A stretch of 64,000 nt of DNA from Rhynchosporium graminicola (Eukaryota > Ascomycota > Leotiomycetes > Helotiales > Ploettnerulaceae). The notes below the pieces were generated by a model. That model saw only the letters and a list, made by a program, of their open reading frames with translations, was not told where the DNA came from and did no database searches. Position numbers and translations under genes: made by a program. The stretch covers positions 327,031 through 391,030 of the forward strand of contig FJUW01000033.1 in assembly GCA_900074885.1 (NCBI GenBank), given 5' to 3'. The first letter of the stretch is position 1; every line of letters begins with the position of its first letter. Shown here piece by piece: positions 39,201 through 52,268 of this stretch.

Positions 39201-40867
39201 CTTAGCCTAGAAAGTAGCTAGCGAAAGAAAGAGAAAGAGCTATCTAGCACCTTATCGCGTTCTTTAATAAAAAGCTAGAGCTTACTAAGCTGAGTTAGGA
39301 AGTATATAACTAAGAACTCCTTATAATTATTAAGTGTTTTATATACTAGAGGTATTACCTTGAAAGTAGTATAGCTTTAGTTAAAGTATTAATAGACTAT
39401 AGTAACCTCTATTACTTTATGACTATAATAGTATTAAGCTAGCGATAAGCTAGATAAGCTCTAGAGCTATCTAAGTATAACTTTATATTAAGTTATAGAT
39501 AATGGAAAAATAATCCCGCTAATAGACTATCGAGAAGGCCTAATTATAAGCTAGCGAAAGATAAGGAAAATATTATACTTCTTACTTTATAAAATAAGCT
39601 ACGAAGTATAATTGAAGATAGATTAATCTATATATCTAATAAAGCTAGTAATATAATAGAGAGTAACCAGCGTCCGAACGATAGTATATCATACTAGTTA
39701 ACTCAGATTTCATAACCTACTAATAGTATATCCTTAGGAGTACTAATCGAAGCTATAGATACGACTTCTACGCTTAACTAGCGATATATACTTATAAAGC
39801 TTAATAGTTTATAGAACTTATTTAGAGGTCTGGATACCTTCTTGAGAGGCGCTAGCGAGAAGTCGGGCGCTAGCTAGTATAGCTATAGATATACTATACT
39901 ATGGTTCTTTATAGCGAGAATTATAAGAACCGAAATAATAAACCCTGAATCGAACTTATTTCTCTTAACGCTTATAAAGCTATAGAAAAGGGACGCTTTT
40001 ACTATTAAGAAGTTAGCTAGATTATAGAAAACTAGGAATATAGATTAGAGTATTAATAGCGAAAGAATACTTAGATACCAGCGAAAGGCTTACGTTCCGC
40101 TAGACGAAGCTATTTATACTGAAATTATAAAGATATATTATAATAATCTAACTATAAGCTATTTTAGTTAGAATAAGACGCTAAAGCTTATCTAGCGAAA
40201 GTAATATTAGCAGAAGATAAAGCTAGATATTAAAAGAATATATTAAGAGTTATAATAATTATTAGATAATAGAAGTAAGAAGAATAAGAGTAGCTAGCGA
40301 AATATAAGCGCTTAGTTAACTAAGTAAGCTGTTCGAGTCTATAACTATAGACTTTATTACAGATCTCTCTCCTTATAAAGGAAGTTCTATAAGTAAAGTT
40401 TATAATAGCTTACTAGTAATTATAGATAAGTATACTAAAGATATAGAGTATATATCTTATCTGAAGATAATTAATACGCTAGCTTTAGCTTAGCTATTTA
40501 TTAACTATTAGTTTAAGGACTACGGACTACCTATAGTTATTATTACTAATAGAAGTTCTGTCTTTACTTCTAAGTTCTAGTAAGAGGTATACTTCTACTT
40601 TCGAATAATAAGAGGTCTTTCGATAGCGTTTTATCTATAAACTAATAAGTAAATAGAATAATAAAACTAAGCTATAGAAGTATGACTATAGTATTTCGTA
40701 TACTATCTTTAAGACGATTAGATAGACTTATTACCTATAGTGAAGTTCGCGTATATAAATATATACTATAAGGCTATTAGAATAAGTTCAAATAAAGCTA
40801 GGTATAGAATTACGCTAGATAGTTGCTAAGGTATTAAGGACGATCCCTTAAGAGGGGAGATACTTAC
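36300..40867 (+). mobile_element. H: second Gypsy element, gag-pol remnant
   Basis: The + strand translates through RIP stops as gag (about 36.4-37.6 kb), ending in a damaged zinc knuckle near 37495-37550 (YYSYNKYRYISLNY, Cys to Tyr). A protease-like region follows, then RT from about 38.2 kb (YSLIYNLSKKELKVL, then VLNKITIKD), with YLNNILIYS near 38.7 kb where YLDD is expected. RNase H is near 39.1-39.4 kb and integrase near 40.33-40.75 kb (ITIDFITDLS, VIIDKYTKDIEYI, FVYYL.DD). The integrase is followed almost at once by a purine tract and the 3' LTR, so its C-terminal part looks deleted. No 5' LTR was found. Confidence 0.75.
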
Positions 40868-41062
40868 TATCACGGGTGAGCAACGCGTACGCAGATAGTC
40901 AAGTATAGTATTCAAGAAGTTCGATATAAGAGAGAGTCAAGTTCTAGCCTAGCTCCGCTGGAAAATATATAAGTGCCGCTAAGCTTAGTAAGTATAAGTA
41001 TCGCTAGTACTTAATCCTAGGGCTCGCTTTTTATATTACTCTCTTTCTCCTTCCGCTTATCT

Positions 41063-41305
41063 TGTGACGACTGGTCAGATTGGAGGTTTAGAGGTTCCCC
41101 CCTATTAGTGGAAACACTTACTGCTAAGCGAGATTACACGAGTAGAGTTTAGGAGCCCCTTTTCATATATATACTTCAATTCTCTCTCTACTTCTTTACT
41201 CCTTAGTTATAGATTCTAAGTTAATTCTTACTACTTTATATTCTATATAATATAAGGTCTTACTTACTAGGTAATAAGTAAGACCTTTCTAGAGTAAGCG
41301 TTATA
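41063..41305 (+). repeat. G1 5' LTR
   Basis: 243 bp. Starts TGTGACGACTGG, the least mutated G terminus here, and ends AGCGTTATA. Confidence 0.9.
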
Positions 41306-44300
41306 TTATCTATAACTCTTTTACTTATATCTAGGAAGATAGTAAATATCTACTTATATTATACCTCTATGCCTAGAGCTACTAAACGCAGGAGATTACG
41401 CTATATAGAGAAGGCTTATACTAAGTATAAACTTGAAGAATAGAACTTAAATAGAAGTAATCTAAGTCTGATAAATCGACGACTAGTTCTCTAACTCCCT
41501 CTACTTCTATCTTTCTTTCGGCGACTTATAATACTTACTATAATCTACCCCTCTCTATAGTAGAGAGTGCTCGCGATAACGCCTTATTCGAGTTAAGCTC
41601 TCTAACTCCTACTATAATCAATGAACTTACTAAGTTACTAAACCCTCCTGATAATACCCTTATATTAATAGTAACTATAAGTAACTTATAGGAAGACTGC
41701 GCTCACTAGCTATAAGAGGCGGAGAGAAGACTCGCAGAGGAGAGATAATCAAATATAGACTTATCTATAGAATTATATTAGTTATAAGATAAGTTCCGGG
41801 AACTACGCTAGTTAACTACTTAGCGTTCTATTAAGTCTATATCATTTGATAACGTTTAATCGCGTATAATACTACTTTACTTAATTAAAGAAGATAATAC
41901 TACTCTTACGCCTAATAATCGCTATCGAGAATAATCTACTAGAGGAATATTATTAATATTATATATTACGCGTATTAAGAAGATTCCGAACTTTCTAAAT
42001 AAGCTCTCTAATAGAATTAACTACTCTTTAAAGCTCTAGGAAGTATAGATACGTAACGCCCTCTAGCGCTACTCTAGCTACTTCCTTAATGAAGATTACT
42101 ATAAAGATTAGTTACTTAATTAAATAGAAGGAATAGCTAGAACTTACTTAGAACTCTTATTCTTAGAACTAGAATATAATAAGGAAAGTAATATAATCGA
42201 TTTACTTAATATAATTACTTAACTTATCTCTTTCTTATCGAATCTATATAACTAATAAACCATAAGAGCTAGCTACTTAGCGCTAAGGATAGATTATAAG
42301 CAGACTTTCTAGACGTTCTACTACGAGTTTCGTACCTTAGCTCGTAAAGCTAGTATAAATAATTAATTAACTCTGAAAATAGACTTATAGAAGAAGCTAC
42401 TTTCATAGCTTCGGAAACAGCTCTTCTAATAGTACTGAATATTAAGAATACTAGAAGAATACGTTAAGGCTATATAAGCTGAAGATTAAGGCTAATTTAT
42501 CGAAAGGACTTATTATTCCGAGTCTTCAGCTAAGATTAGCGCGACTCGGGAACGCCTTATTAATATATACTTCTAGTGCTATATTACTAACTCTTCTTCT
42601 TATCCGCAACTAGGCTTACTTACTCCTAAGAACACTAGTATAACTAGTAATTAAACCTCTACGAGTTATATACTATAGCAAGTGCGAAGCGATACTCCGC
42701 GAGCTCTATCGCTAGCGAATACTTCTCGTTACTTTATACTGATCTCCTATCTACGCTTATTATTAGCTCGACCTAATACTCTATATTATATTAACGCGAT
42801 TAATACTAATAACGATATTAATAGCGAGTTAGAAGATAATAATAACGAAGATACGTATAATAACGCTCAGGAGTATATTAAACCTCTACTAGTAAAAGAT
42901 CACGCTCAGGGAAAGACTCTTTCTTAGGTAGTATCTGAGATATACGATATCTTAACTTTACGAAGCTTCTTAGTAGTTAATTATTTATTACGCGTGCTAC
43001 TCTTACTAAGAATAGACTTTCGTATAAGCTACTTACACTTCTTAATTCTAGAGCTAATAGATATTATTTTATTAATTATTCTTTTCTTAAATCTCTTTCT
43101 TTCTTTCTAAAACTTTTAATTTACTTTCTACTAAATATAATTCTTATTAAAGGTTTTAATAGCGTTAATAGTAGTATAATTAGTTACTATATAATACTTA
43201 ACTTAATAGAAGATCGCTGCGTTTAGGTATTTACTCTCTTTCTTATTACTACTCTCGGAAACTATAGTATTATACTCAGAAGGACTTAGCTTTCGGAATA
43301 TCAAGTACTCTTAGATACTTCTAAATAATAGATTATTTAGCTACTAGATACTCCTTCTAGTAATATTTATAGCTCTCTGATTGAAATTAAGGACTTATAT
43401 AAATATTATACTTACTAGCGTTATTAATATAATACTAACGAACGAGATAGACGCCTTAATTAGTTCTAGGAAGCGTATAAGGTATAGCGAAACGCAGTTA
43501 GCTCTCCTATTAATATTCAAGTAGTTATTAACTCTATATCTATTATTAAATAACTACTACTAAACGCTCGGAAACGCACTTCTAAGGAGACTTATAGATA
43601 TAAGAATATCTAAAACTCTCCCCTAGAGAGTATACTATAGGTAACGAATACTCCTTTACTATTACTACTCAGGGAGAACTATTTCCCTAGCGTTTCTATC
43701 ACTTCCTATAGATATGCTAAGCCTAAGTCTTTATTACTTGAAGAATAAGAAGAGAGTAGTAAAGAGAAGCCTTTATACGCTAGAGCTACTGATACACGTC
43801 CGAAGTATATACGATTTAGTAATATTATTACTTATATCCCGCGTGAATCTCTCCTTTAACTCTAGTCGGAAGTCTTTATATTAAAGACTTACGTATAAGA
43901 TTACGCTTATATAATTCATACTATAGATTAATAGTTACTAGGAATACTGCCTCGCGAGTTAATAGAAGCTACTCTAGGTATAAATATAGCTATTATATTA
44001 TTTCAGAAGCGCTAATAGTAGTAAAGACTACCTCCTCGTTCGCTTAGACCTCTCTAAGAGCCTCTTACGCTAGAGATCTATATAATCAGCAGCTTAGCTT
44101 TCTATCTCTTATATAAACGCTAGAAGTCTTCTAATAATAAGATCTTCTCTACTACTCTCCACGAGATAGATAAGCTTCTTAATAACTGAATTATAGATTA
44201 GTAACGTAATACTACTATTATATCTTTAACTATTAACCTTATAGAACGCTATAAAACTGCTTAGTAATTTACTATTAGCTTTAGCGAATTAGACTCAGAA

Positions 44301-47300
44301 TTACGGATTCCTTACGAGTATAGCTAGTAAGTATATATCTTTTCTAAGGAAGCTAGCGATATTCTCCCTTCTTATTATTTATGCGATCACCGAATTAAGC
44401 TTAAGGAAAGGGCTAAAAAGAGCCTTAAATACTCCCTCTTATATAAGATATTAGCTAAGGAACTTAAAGTAGTAAAGGCGTATATTACTAATAACTTAGC
44501 TAAAGGTTTTATTAAACTTTCTTAAGTACTATACGCTATACTTATTTTTTTCGTTAAGAAAGCTAATAGAAGTCTATAGTTCTATATAGACTTTCGAATA
44601 CTTAATAACCTCACGAGGAAGGATTAATACCTACTGCTATTGATCAACGAAACGCTAGCTAGAATCTCTACTACTAAGATCTTTATTAAACTGGATATTC
44701 GCTAAGCTTTCTACTGAATTCGAATGGATCTAGCCTCTAAAGAGTATACGACTTTCCGGACCTGCTATAGAGCGTATAAATGCAAGGTATTACTATTCGG
44801 TCTAACTAATAGCCCTGCGATATACTAGCGGTATATGAATAATATCTTATTCAACTACTTAGATAACTTCTATATAGTATATTTAGATAATATTCTAATC
44901 TATTCTAATAACTTATTATAGTATTAATTATACGTATATAAGGTACTATAACGATTACAAGACGCTAGATTATAAGTCGATTATAAGAAGTATGAATTTA
45001 ATATTACTTATACTAAATACTTTAGATTTATTATCTTTACTTCTAGAATCGAGGTTGACCCTGAAAAGGTTAATATCGTATGATCTTAGAACTACTTAAC
45101 TATAGTTAAGGGCGTATAATTATTCTTAGGTTTTTATAACTTCTACTAGCGATTTATTAAAGACTATAGAATTATCGCGAAACCTCTTATATAACTTACT
45201 AAAAATAACGTATTATTCTGGTTCGCTAGAGAGTATAAAGATGCTTTTGATCACTTAAAGCACGCTCTTACTTCGGTACTCCTTCTCTATTACTATTAGT
45301 AAGATCTACCTTATATGATCGAAATAGACGCTAGTGATAGAGTAATAGTAAGTATACTATCGTAATAGCACGATAAAGACTAATTCCTAGTAGCTTACTT
45401 CTCTAAGACTATACTATTAGCCGAACTTAATTACGCTATCTACGATAAGGAAATACTTATAATTATATAATCTTTTAGTAACTAGAGATCTGAACTCGCA
45501 GGCGTACTATATTAGATCCGTATTATTACTAACTATAAAGCTCTTAAGTACTTTATAACCTCTAAGTAGTTAAATACATGATAAGTATAATAAGTAGAGC
45601 TACTCGCAGATTATAACTTTATAATTACCTATCGACTTAAGAAGTATAATCTACTTACTAATACTCTCTCTTATAGAATAGATAAATTAGATAATTAAAA
45701 TAACGCTAAGAGAGCTTAACGTTTATAATAACTATTATGCGAAGACTAAATCGATCTAGTACTACTTACGAGTAACCTTTAGAATAGTTCTAACTCTATA
45801 GATAGCTTTAAACTTATTAACGCCTTAGAAGTCGCTGACTTATCGCTAGTTTTCTCTATAGTATAGTAAGTACTTAAAGCTAATCGCGCTGCGCTATTAC
45901 TCTAAGTACTACGGAAATAAGCTCTTTCTGCTACTTCTAGAAAACTAATAATAGAAAAAGATCTCTTACTCTATAAAAGAAAATTAATTATACTTAACGT
46001 TTTATACTTTCGCACGCTACTTATACGCGAAGTATACGATCGACTAGAAACTACTTATCTAAGTATAAAGAAGACCTTATAACTCTTATTATTATAGTAC
46101 TACTAGTATAGGATCGCTTTAACTATTAACTAGTATTACTATAACTACTATACTTACTAACGAATTCAAGTGCTACGAGATAGGAAGCCCGGACTCTTAT
46201 AGCTCTTACTAGTGCTATCACGCTTATAGGAGTATATTATAGTCGATTACTATAGCTTTAATTGCGATAAATATAGTTATAATAACGTTCTTATATTTAT
46301 AGATCGTTTTAGTAAATAAGTAATTAGTATTCTATATCGTAAGACCTCTAATACGCGTAACCTTATAAAGCTCTACTTATACTATGTCTACTGCTATTTC
46401 GGAGCTCTACTGATAATTACCTCTAATAGAGGACCTTAATTCGTTTCTCGCTTTTAGATTATAATTATCACGATTCTTAGTACTAAAAGATAACTCTCTA
46501 TAGTAAACTACTTATAAATAGATAATTAAATAGAGATCTATAACTAATATCTCTAATGCAGATTACGACTTTTTATCTCTTATTATTAAGATAACTAGTC
46601 GGAATTCTTACTTATTATAGACTACACTTAGATAACTCTCTCTTATAACTCCCTTAGAGGTCTCTTACCTTTTGAAGTTATTTATAGATATATACCTCGC
46701 GTTAATTAGAATTAGAAAGACTTATCTAACTCTATTATACTTACTAATAAATTAAATACTTAGTAAGCTCTAGATTACGCTAATTGTCTGCGTAACGCCT
46801 AGACTACTGCTTAATTAAGCTTCTTACGCGTATAAGCTAAGATATCCTGATCTTATAATCGCTTATGCTATAAAGTCGACTTTACTATAGATAACCTTAT
46901 TTAGCTAGATATGCGCTACTTTATAAGTACTTAACTTAATAAAAAACTCGACTTCCTAACTAATAAACCCTTTTATATAGTTGAAAAAGTTAGAAGCTCT
47001 TACTATTTAGAGCTCTCTACTAGTATAAAAGTATATAATATCTTCCCTGCTACTAAACTACGAAAGTATCTAAATTATCCTTTACTAAGATAAACCTTAC
47101 TACTACTATTACTTATTAATATTACTAGTAATAATAAATAGGAAATCGAAGATATACTTATATGCTATAAGTAGCGTAATAACCTCTTATATTATGTCTC
47201 CTAGTTGAATTAAGATATCGACCTTATATAGTATAATACTTCGGATATTAAGTACGCTCCTGTAAAGCTTTAGTAGTTCCACCTCGATAACTTAATATAA

Positions 47301-47432
47301 GCAGGTCCTCTTACTAAGCTCCTTTATTAGCTAAAAGCTTTCTACGATAGATTAGACGATTATAACTACCTTGATAATAATAAGGAGATAGACTAACGCT
47401 CGAGGGCGAGCTTTTTTCGGAGGAGGGAGTAG

Positions 47433-47675
47433 TATAACGACTAGTTAGATTAGAGGTTTAGAGGTTCCCCCCTATTAGTAGAAACACTTACTGCTAAGCG
47501 AGATTACACGAGTAGAGTTTAGGGGCCCCTTTTCATATATATACTTCCTTTCTCTCTTTACTTCTTTACTCCTTAGTTATAGATTCTAAGTTGATTCTTA
47601 CTACTTTATATTCTATGTAATGTGAGGTCTTACCTATTAGGTAGTGAGTGAGACCTTTCTAGAGCAAGCGTTATA
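47433..47675 (+). repeat. G1 3' LTR
   Basis: 243-bp partner of 41063-41305, preceded by GGAGGAGGGAG. Confidence 0.9.
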
Positions 47676-47768
47676 TATCTTATATTAAGGTTCGCCTCTA
47701 ATAATCTATATCCTATCTTATTATATATAGTCTTATATTATAGTTCCGATTCGTTAGGGCCTATTATA

Positions 47769-48144
47769 TCTACGACTCTTTTCCTCGTTTCGTGCTGACT
47801 TTACTTAGAAGTTAATAATAATAGCAGACTAATAGAGTATAATAGCGAACTAATAGTAAGGGAATAATTAATAATACTACTAAAGTCGTATAAGGCCTCT
47901 AGTTATTTATTTATATAACTCTTCTATTTATTTCCGGCTTATAATAATAGTAAGGCTAATTAAGTCTTCTTATTTCTTTATTATTACTCTTTTTCTTATT
48001 ATTAATTAAATTAGTAAAAGCTCCTACTTTAGCTATATATATACTTCTTTTTATTACTTTATAAACTAATTCCCTTCTTCTTAATTAACTATTACTAATT
48101 ATAAGTTAATAAGATTATCTAGTATTAATTACTCTTTCCCTTTC
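47769..48144. other. AT-rich RIP-like DNA, unassigned
   Basis: Very AT-rich, no open frame. The last RIP-like segment before the gene island. Confidence 0.45.
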
Positions 48145-48596
48145 TGTTGGATTTGTAACCAGTACCTTGGTCAGTTTTGTCTGCATCGGCATACACACCC
48201 TGTACCTTGTCAGTACATGGTCTTAGTACCTGGTTCAGTACCTTGCGCATGTACCTTGTTGTACCTGGCACCTACACCCTGTACCTTGTCTATAGCCTGT
48301 ACCCTACATACTCTATTAGAGTTACCATGAAGGTTCTCGATAGAGTTCTACTACTCCCTAGTACGTATATCGTACTTCTAGAGGTTTCTACTGACGTAAT
48401 ATGATTCTATGGAATACGCGTCTTCTTCTATGGAGTTCTGTATTACGTAGTATAGAATATTATAGAGAGCTCACATAGCTATATAAGTAGCTAGAATCTC
48501 TCCTGTAGTTAGCTCTCTTTAAGTAAGCAAAAAGTAATTCGTATTGATCACGTATTATTCTGACCTTTTGGCTGATTTCCACTTTTAATTTTCACA
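48145..48596 (+). repeat. F2: LTR-like repeat at the island boundary
   Basis: 452 bp, TGTTGGATTTG to TTTTCACA, near-identical to F1 (13333-13804). RIP-like DNA lies immediately to the left, balanced DNA immediately to the right. A 7-bp match CCCTTTC is found just before it (48138-48144) and again at 48600-48606, three bases beyond the CACA end; this may be a duplication or chance. Confidence 0.6.
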
Positions 48597-48967
48597 AAAC
48601 CCTTTCTAGGGACTATTCACTTCGTCTCTAAAAGATAAAATTCGGGCTCGCTATAGCTTGCTAAAGAAATAAATAGCCATATCTGTATTTACGGGTTATC
48701 TGTGACTTGGACTTCCTAGAACTGATACTGAGACTCTATCCCTTAGAAACCGTGGCTCAGATCCTTGAACGTGATTGTCCTCTCTTTTGATATTGTTACT
48801 ATTTATCGTCCTTTCTATGGACCAAGTGCCTATCTACGAGTATACTGGCGGAAGTTAAGTGAAGCTTTTAGATAGTGCAGCTTTCATCAGCAGACAGAGA
48901 GCAAATCTTAGCGTTACTACCATCTCCTCTATAAAGCTAAATCGAAGTTGCAGTAATCATCCGAAAC
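48597..48967. other. Non-repetitive spacer at the island edge
   Basis: Balanced composition, no open frame or RNA gene recognised. Confidence 0.5.
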
Positions 48968-49353
48968 ATGCCTCCAAAATCCTTGACGAACTCCGACACT
49001 GATCTAGTTGCTCACTTTACTGCAAGCAGCATAAAATTCACCGTAGAGAAGGACTTTTCTCAGTCTCCTGGCGAGGATAAAATCCTCCATTTTGATATTC
49101 GATAGTGATGGCCAAAAACAGACCTGGAAATATAAAATGAAGACGGAGATGATTTTAGCAATGCGTTTATTAAGTTACTAAGACAGCTAAAGCTTATAAT
49201 GAAGGCAATCGAGAGACTAGTAACTATCAGGCTCTCGGCGAGCCTGTGAATAAGGACGGTGCAGGACGCAGGAAACATCTCGCCGGCTACTGGGCAAAGG
49301 AAAGTGCTCTATTTGAATATGGTATGATAGCTTTAGCCTTACGAGAATTATAA
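48968..49353 (+). pseudogene. Possible decayed gene (three short frames)
   Basis: An ATG at 48968 opens a 45-codon frame (MPPKSLTNSDTDLVAHFTAS...) stopped at 49105. A second frame from 49136 (EDGDDFSNAFIKLLRQLK) stops at 49249. A third, 49219-49353 (NYQALGEPVNKDG, then GYWAKESALFEYGMIALAL), overlaps it. Each piece has a protein-like composition, but they need frame changes to join, and I see no splice sites that would do so. No family recognised. It may equally be chance. Confidence 0.3.
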
Positions 49354-50446
49354 GTTCTCAGCCCCGTGTAAACTGGGGTGCTGGCGACGTCATACTAATA
49401 GTGGTGTGAATGACCACACGAATAATGACACTAGGAGCTTACTATGGTTTATTCCTGGACCTAACCAAAATTGTCTAATCTATCCATAGAACTACAGCGA
49501 AGCTTCTTTCGTTCCGCTAACCCGAGCAGACTGCTTTATTTTATGGTAGTAGTTGGAAACACTTTTCCAATCCTATTGTTCCCGAACTCTACTTCAGAAG
49601 GGAAGGTGTTCACGATAGACTTCTAAAGAATGCGGAGGATATTTGAACGCGGAATCATCGTAAGTTATTACTTTTAGTGCAATGCTACTCGGCTGAAATT
49701 CTGATGATCAGACCTGACTTCTGGGTATATAACGAACTAAAGCAGTTCTCAAGCCTTTGAACTAATCATATCGAGGTTTTTATGCTTCTCTTTCAGCTCG
49801 AGCCATGAAAAATCCTTCTTATGATGAATATCCCAGCTAAATTCAACCACGGGGCTCAAACCAACACAGTCTAGCATCCTACGCCCAATCCGACATGGGA
49901 CTCAACAATTGAATCCTCTAAATCCTCAACCAATAAGATTGAACGTGAGTCAGAACCCTTTCATTTTCTTAATGACTTCAAAGAACTGTCTAGGTAATTT
50001 TTGCAATGCCTTATTGCTTTGCATCATCATTTCTCGAGCTTGAGGTGTTGTTGTTTTGCTGGCCATGGCGCTCGCTTCAAGTCGCTTACAGAAAGTGGAT
50101 CGGGAAGAGCACACGGCCTTTTGAATTGAGTTAGCTGCATAGGCAAGAGATTTTGAACACTGACAAAGAATGGGTAGAAATGCTGTCAATATGAGAAGAT
50201 GTTTTGTCTAGCAAGCGATAAATTCCTACACTACCGAGGTGTATACCGCTACACAAACAAGGAGCTGGAAATATTCTTCAAACCTTGGTATTAAGGCGTA
50301 TTTCATGGCAGACATTCTGGCGGGGTGCAAGATCTTATCTTAGCTCCTTGGCAAGAATTGTCCACCGAAATATTTTTGAAGATCAAGTAGCTGTTAGAAT
50401 CAGTCTAACCACATCTTCTTACCGACGCAATATCAATCCTCACAAA
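49354..50446. other. Intergenic region upstream of bystin
   Basis: No convincing gene. A 79-codon minus-strand frame at 50189-49950 has no ATG at its start (TTG) and may be chance. The last 250 bp before 50447 should hold the bystin promoter; no clear TATA box. Confidence 0.4.
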
Positions 50447-51942
50447 ATGCCAAAAGCTACTACACCAACATCCAGTTCGCGCAATGGGCGGAGACACAAC
50501 CCACTCGAGACAGATCTTACCGCGACTCCTCTCAAGATCAAGAGCGAGAAGCGCAAATCTAGACACCAAGATGAGGGCGATCAATTCGTAGATTCGAAAG
50601 CGTCGCGGAAGATCCTACGAATGGGACAAGAACTCGCAGATGACGATGCAGAAGAGAACTCTGTTCAGCCAGCCAACAAAGCTTTCGACTTCGAGTCTAG
50701 GCTCGAGGACGAAGAGGATGACGAGATACCGGGACAGGAAGAGGAGTATGAGGAATGGGGAGACGAAGAGGTTGAAGAGATTGAGCTTGCACCGGCTGAT
50801 TTAGAGACATTCAACAAATTCTTTCCGACGCAGGAAGATCCATTGTTGAGCCAGGGTTGGCCGGGGATGGCTGAGGCGGAGGAAGACGAAGGGCCTGGAA
50901 CGAATTTGGCGGATTTGATATTGGAGAAGATTGCGATGCACGAGGCCAATGGTGGTGGCAATTCTGGTGCGCCGGGACCGATAGATGAGGATTTTGAGAT
51001 ACCGGAAAAAGTTGTGGAGGTTTACACGAAGTATGTGCGTCGAACTATATCTAGGAATTGTACTAACGCAATTGTAGAGTTGGTCTTCTTCTATCGCGGT
51101 ATAAGTCAGGAAAGTTGCCCAAACCTTTCAAGATTCTGCCGACCGTGCCTCGCTGGGAGGATATCATCGAAATCACCCGTCCCGAAACATGGACTGCGAA
51201 CGCGATCTATGAAGCAACCAAGATATTCGTCTCGAGTACGCCAGCAACGGCACAGCGATTTTTTGAGATGGTCGTTTTGGAGAGAGTGCGAGAGGATATT
51301 CACGAAACGAAAAAACTGAATGTGCATTTGTTTAATGCTTTGAAGAAGGGGTTATACAAGCCGGCAGCCTGGTTCAAGGGATTTCTGTTTCCACTTGTTG
51401 GAAGCGGCACTTGCACATTGAGAGAAGCACAGATTATTTCAGCGGTCCTCGTCCGAGTCTCTGTGCCTGTTCTTCACTCAGCGGCTGCGATCAAGGGTCT
51501 TTGCGATATCGCTGCTCAGGAATCTTCAGCTGGAACAGAAGGAGGTGGTGCGACCAACATCTTCATCAAAGCTATGCTGGAGAAAAAATACGCATTACCT
51601 TACCAGGTTATCGATGCTCTAGTATTCCACTTCTTGCGATTCCGCACAGTGGATGTGGCGACGGGAGGAGAAGCGATGTCAGGCGTGATAGGAGCAGGAG
51701 GATCAAGAGATACAAAGTTACCCGTCATCTGGCATCAATGCCTGTTGGCATTTGCTCAGAGATACAGAAATGATATCACCGAGGACCAGAGAGAGGCTTT
51801 GTTAGATCTGTTACTCACGAAAGGACACTCAAAAATTGGTCCGGAAGTCAGGAGGGAATTGCTGGAGGGTAGAGGTAGAGGTGTTGCTCTTGAGCCAGAA
51901 GCTCCGTCATTTGATAATGACGATACTATGTTGGTGGATTAA
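50447..51942 (+). CDS. ENP1: Bystin (Enp1/BYSL family), 40S ribosomal subunit assembly factor
   Basis: Exons 50447-51030 and 51078-51942 give 482 residues, close to yeast Enp1. The 47-bp intron has GTATGT at the donor, a TACTAAC branch site and TTGTAG at the acceptor. Joining restores YTKVGLLLSRYKSGKLPKPF, the highly conserved start of the bystin domain, which runs to about residue 470 (PRWEDIIEITRPETWTANA, ALPYQVIDALVFHFLRFR). Residues 1-180 are charged and disordered, with an acidic block around 95-130. The family is known to bind pre-40S particles and act in 18S rRNA processing in the nucleolus. The ATG at 50447 (CACAAAATGCC) is chosen because an in-frame upstream extension shows no conservation. 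AATAAA follows the stop. The neighbour at 52269 runs the same way, 326 bp on. Confidence 0.95.
51031..51077 (+). other. Intron of the bystin gene
   Basis: 47 bp, GTATGT...TACTAAC...TTGTAG. Removing it restores the frame and the family's conserved sequence. Confidence 0.93.
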
Positions 51943-51973
51943 GCATGTTAATATCATGAATCCTAGAGTTTCG

Positions 51974-52008
51974 AATAAATGTTTGTCATTATCTCCCAGC
52001 GAAATAAA
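51974..52008 (+). promoter_or_regulatory. Poly(A) signals after bystin
   Basis: AATAAA at 51974-51979 and again at 52003-52008, 32 and 61 bp past the stop. Confidence 0.6.
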
Positions 52009-52268
52009 ACCTATCTCTATCAGGCAGTTCGCTTCGCGCCGTGGGGACGGCTCGTTTAGGTAGCAATTGTACGACTGCGCCACGAAATGAATGGTAAGCC
52101 AATACCGAGTTCAGCCATGATTCTCACTTCTTACCTCAGCAGCGCAGCTGAACATATTTTACGATATCCTCTTTAACCACTTCATGTCCATTCATTCTAC
52201 TACTCGAGCCAAGCTTAAGACCTGACGGTTTTCAAAGCTTCCTAAGATCACTTTTCAGCATCCCAACC

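Larger units (their letters stand above)
41058..47680 (+). mobile_element. G1: complete chromodomain Gypsy element
   Basis: 6613 bp, LTRs 41063-41305 and 47433-47675 (243 bp each), perfect duplication TATCT at 41058-41062 and 47676-47680. Gag starts at about 41369 (MPRATKRRRLRYIEK). Pol is recognisable: a clean stretch YYLCDHRIKLKERAKKSLKY near 44375, RT with LIFFVKKANRSL and a YLDN catalytic motif near 44885, RNase H near 45.2-45.6 kb, and integrase near 46.0-46.5 kb (DYYSFNCDKYSYNNVLIFID). A chromodomain-like segment (EIEDILICYK.RNNLLYYV) lies near 47135-47300. A purine tract precedes the 3' LTR. Many RIP stops; not functional. Confidence 0.9.
40868..47768 (+). repeat. H 3' LTR, split by G1
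   Basis: Starts TATCACGGGTGAGC (RIP form of TGTCACGGG...) after the purine tract AAGAGGGGAGA and runs to 41062. It resumes after G1 at 47681 and appears to end CCTATTATA at 47768. The combined length without G1 and one TSD copy is about 280 bp. The end position is inferred from the TGTCACA-type terminus. Confidence 0.55.

Noticed and set aside
49950..50189. 79-codon minus-strand frame upstream of bystin
   Set aside because: It opens with TTG, the first ATG leaves only 38 codons, and no family or upstream exon was recognised. A good acceptor-like TTGACAG just before it keeps a last-exon reading possible, but not supported.
50665..50961. 98-codon Ser-rich minus frame inside bystin
   Set aside because: Mirror image of the acidic Asp/Glu codon run of the bystin N-terminus.
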